Source: Oscheius dolichura
Lineage: Eukaryota > Nematoda > Chromadorea > Rhabditida > Rhabditidae
Assembly (NCBI GenBank): GCA_932521035.1
Contig: OW051494.1
Span: forward strand, 9,782,001-9,846,000
Length of the DNA: 64,000 nt
Direction of reading: 5' to 3'
Shown: positions 63,366-64,000 of the stretch, one piece after another
How the letters are laid out: every line of letters starts with the position of its first letter
How positions within the stretch are numbered: the first letter of the stretch is position 1
Made by a program: the position numbers and the translations under genes
The notes under the pieces: model-generated
Told to the model about the DNA's origin: nothing
Seen by the model: only the letters and a program-made list of their open reading frames with translations
Database searches by the model: none

Positions 63366-64000
63366 ATGCGCCTGCTCCTACTATTTGCCGTTTTTTGGGT
63401 GTATTCGGCGGCCCAAGACGAGATGGAGATCCTCGTCGACCTGTCAATTTGTAAAGATTTGGATCACTGTAATTTCCAAGGAAAATGCTACAATTTGGGA
63501 CCGGATTCCGACCATTTTTGTCTCTGCAACCCCGAATTTACTGGAGAATCCTGCAACGAGAAAGGTACGAAGATTACAAGACTGTCTATATTGTTTTCAT
63601 TTTTCAGAACAGCTTTTCCATGGAGTGAGTTCATTTTTATTGCGATTTCTTTATCTTCGTGAGCGAAAATGTCCATTTAAAAAGTTAAACGGTATAATGG
63701 AAGCTGAAACGGTAATGAGGGCGTCAAAACGACATTTGACTTCAAATTCGACTTATTTTCACTTATACGCCCGTGTTCGCAAAATTTTACATATTTTTCA
63801 CTATTTTTTGGATACTGAATATATGTAGTTGGATGTTAAAGTTTATATACTGGGGGAAATGGCGAAAAGAACGAAGTAATTAGCAAAAAGAGGCGCGGTA
63901 TGCCCTAAATTTGTCTCAAACTGATTTTACGCCTACTTTTTCAAAAATTACAGTAATTTCAGGGGCTAATTTAGGCAAAGTAACTTTCAGGACAGTAATA
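63366..64000 (+). CDS. Secreted EGF-domain protein, 5' part (cut by window end)
   Basis: Exon 1 (63366-63565 approx.) encodes leader MRLLLLFAVFWVYSAA and one EGF module C-x5-C-x5-C-x10-C-x-C-x8-C ending FTGESC, then a GT donor. A second exon EQLFHG (about 63608-63625) is probable, joined in phase 1, followed by GTGAGT. Further exons lie outside the window. EGF spacing and the DHCNFQGKCYN stretch are shared with EGF 1 of the gene at 61938, so the two are tandem paralogues. Confidence 0.72.

Overview
The window looks like nuclear DNA of a rhabditid nematode, probably Caenorhabditis or a close relative. The grounds are very short introns (about 39-60 nt) with T-rich acceptors ending TTTCAG, nematode-style 7TM chemoreceptor genes, a receptor-L-domain gene of the irld type, dispersed 'TTACTGTA' palindromes, and abundant small palindromic (MITE-like) repeats. 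No conserved housekeeping genes were recognised. The content is that of a fast-evolving, environment-facing chromosome arm.

Layout. 0-3 kb: a secreted 8-cysteine peptide gene and mostly empty sequence. 3.1-8.8 kb and 14.2-16.7 kb: two near-identical copies of a segment carrying a 7TM receptor. Copy A has a ~3.5 kb insertion exactly inside intron 1, and that insertion carries a macro-domain/transmembrane gene on the same strand and a ~1 kb foldback element. A diverged third paralogue lies at 17.6-19.7 kb. 8.7-14.2 kb holds a basic protein exon, a small two-exon gene, a second foldback element, tRNA-like debris and a GGACGGC minisatellite. 20-21.3 kb: a second 8-Cys peptide gene. 22.4-24.7 kb: a multi-pass membrane gene followed by an in-frame ORF after one stop. 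25-50.5 kb: the most notable part, about ten related small secreted, probably helical protein genes (plus one clear pseudogene) and three members of a second secreted family, interspersed with a 7TM receptor, five tRNA genes, inverted minisatellite arrays and MITEs. 51-53.7 kb: a 701-residue receptor-L-domain membrane protein. 53.7-58.4 kb: repeats. 58.4-59.0 kb: another secreted-cluster member. 60.4-64 kb: an intron-containing tRNA-Ile and three small EGF-domain genes, the last cut by the window end.

How the genes fit together. Nearly every protein is predicted to be secreted or membrane-bound: receptors, cysteine-rich peptides, EGF modules and expanded secreted families. Two MITE families (17 and 7 copies) have repeatedly entered introns of the secreted clusters without breaking exons, and one sits in a 5' leader. 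All gene models are hand-spliced from the sequence. Exon edges could be off by a base or two, and family names rest on motif reading, not on database searches.
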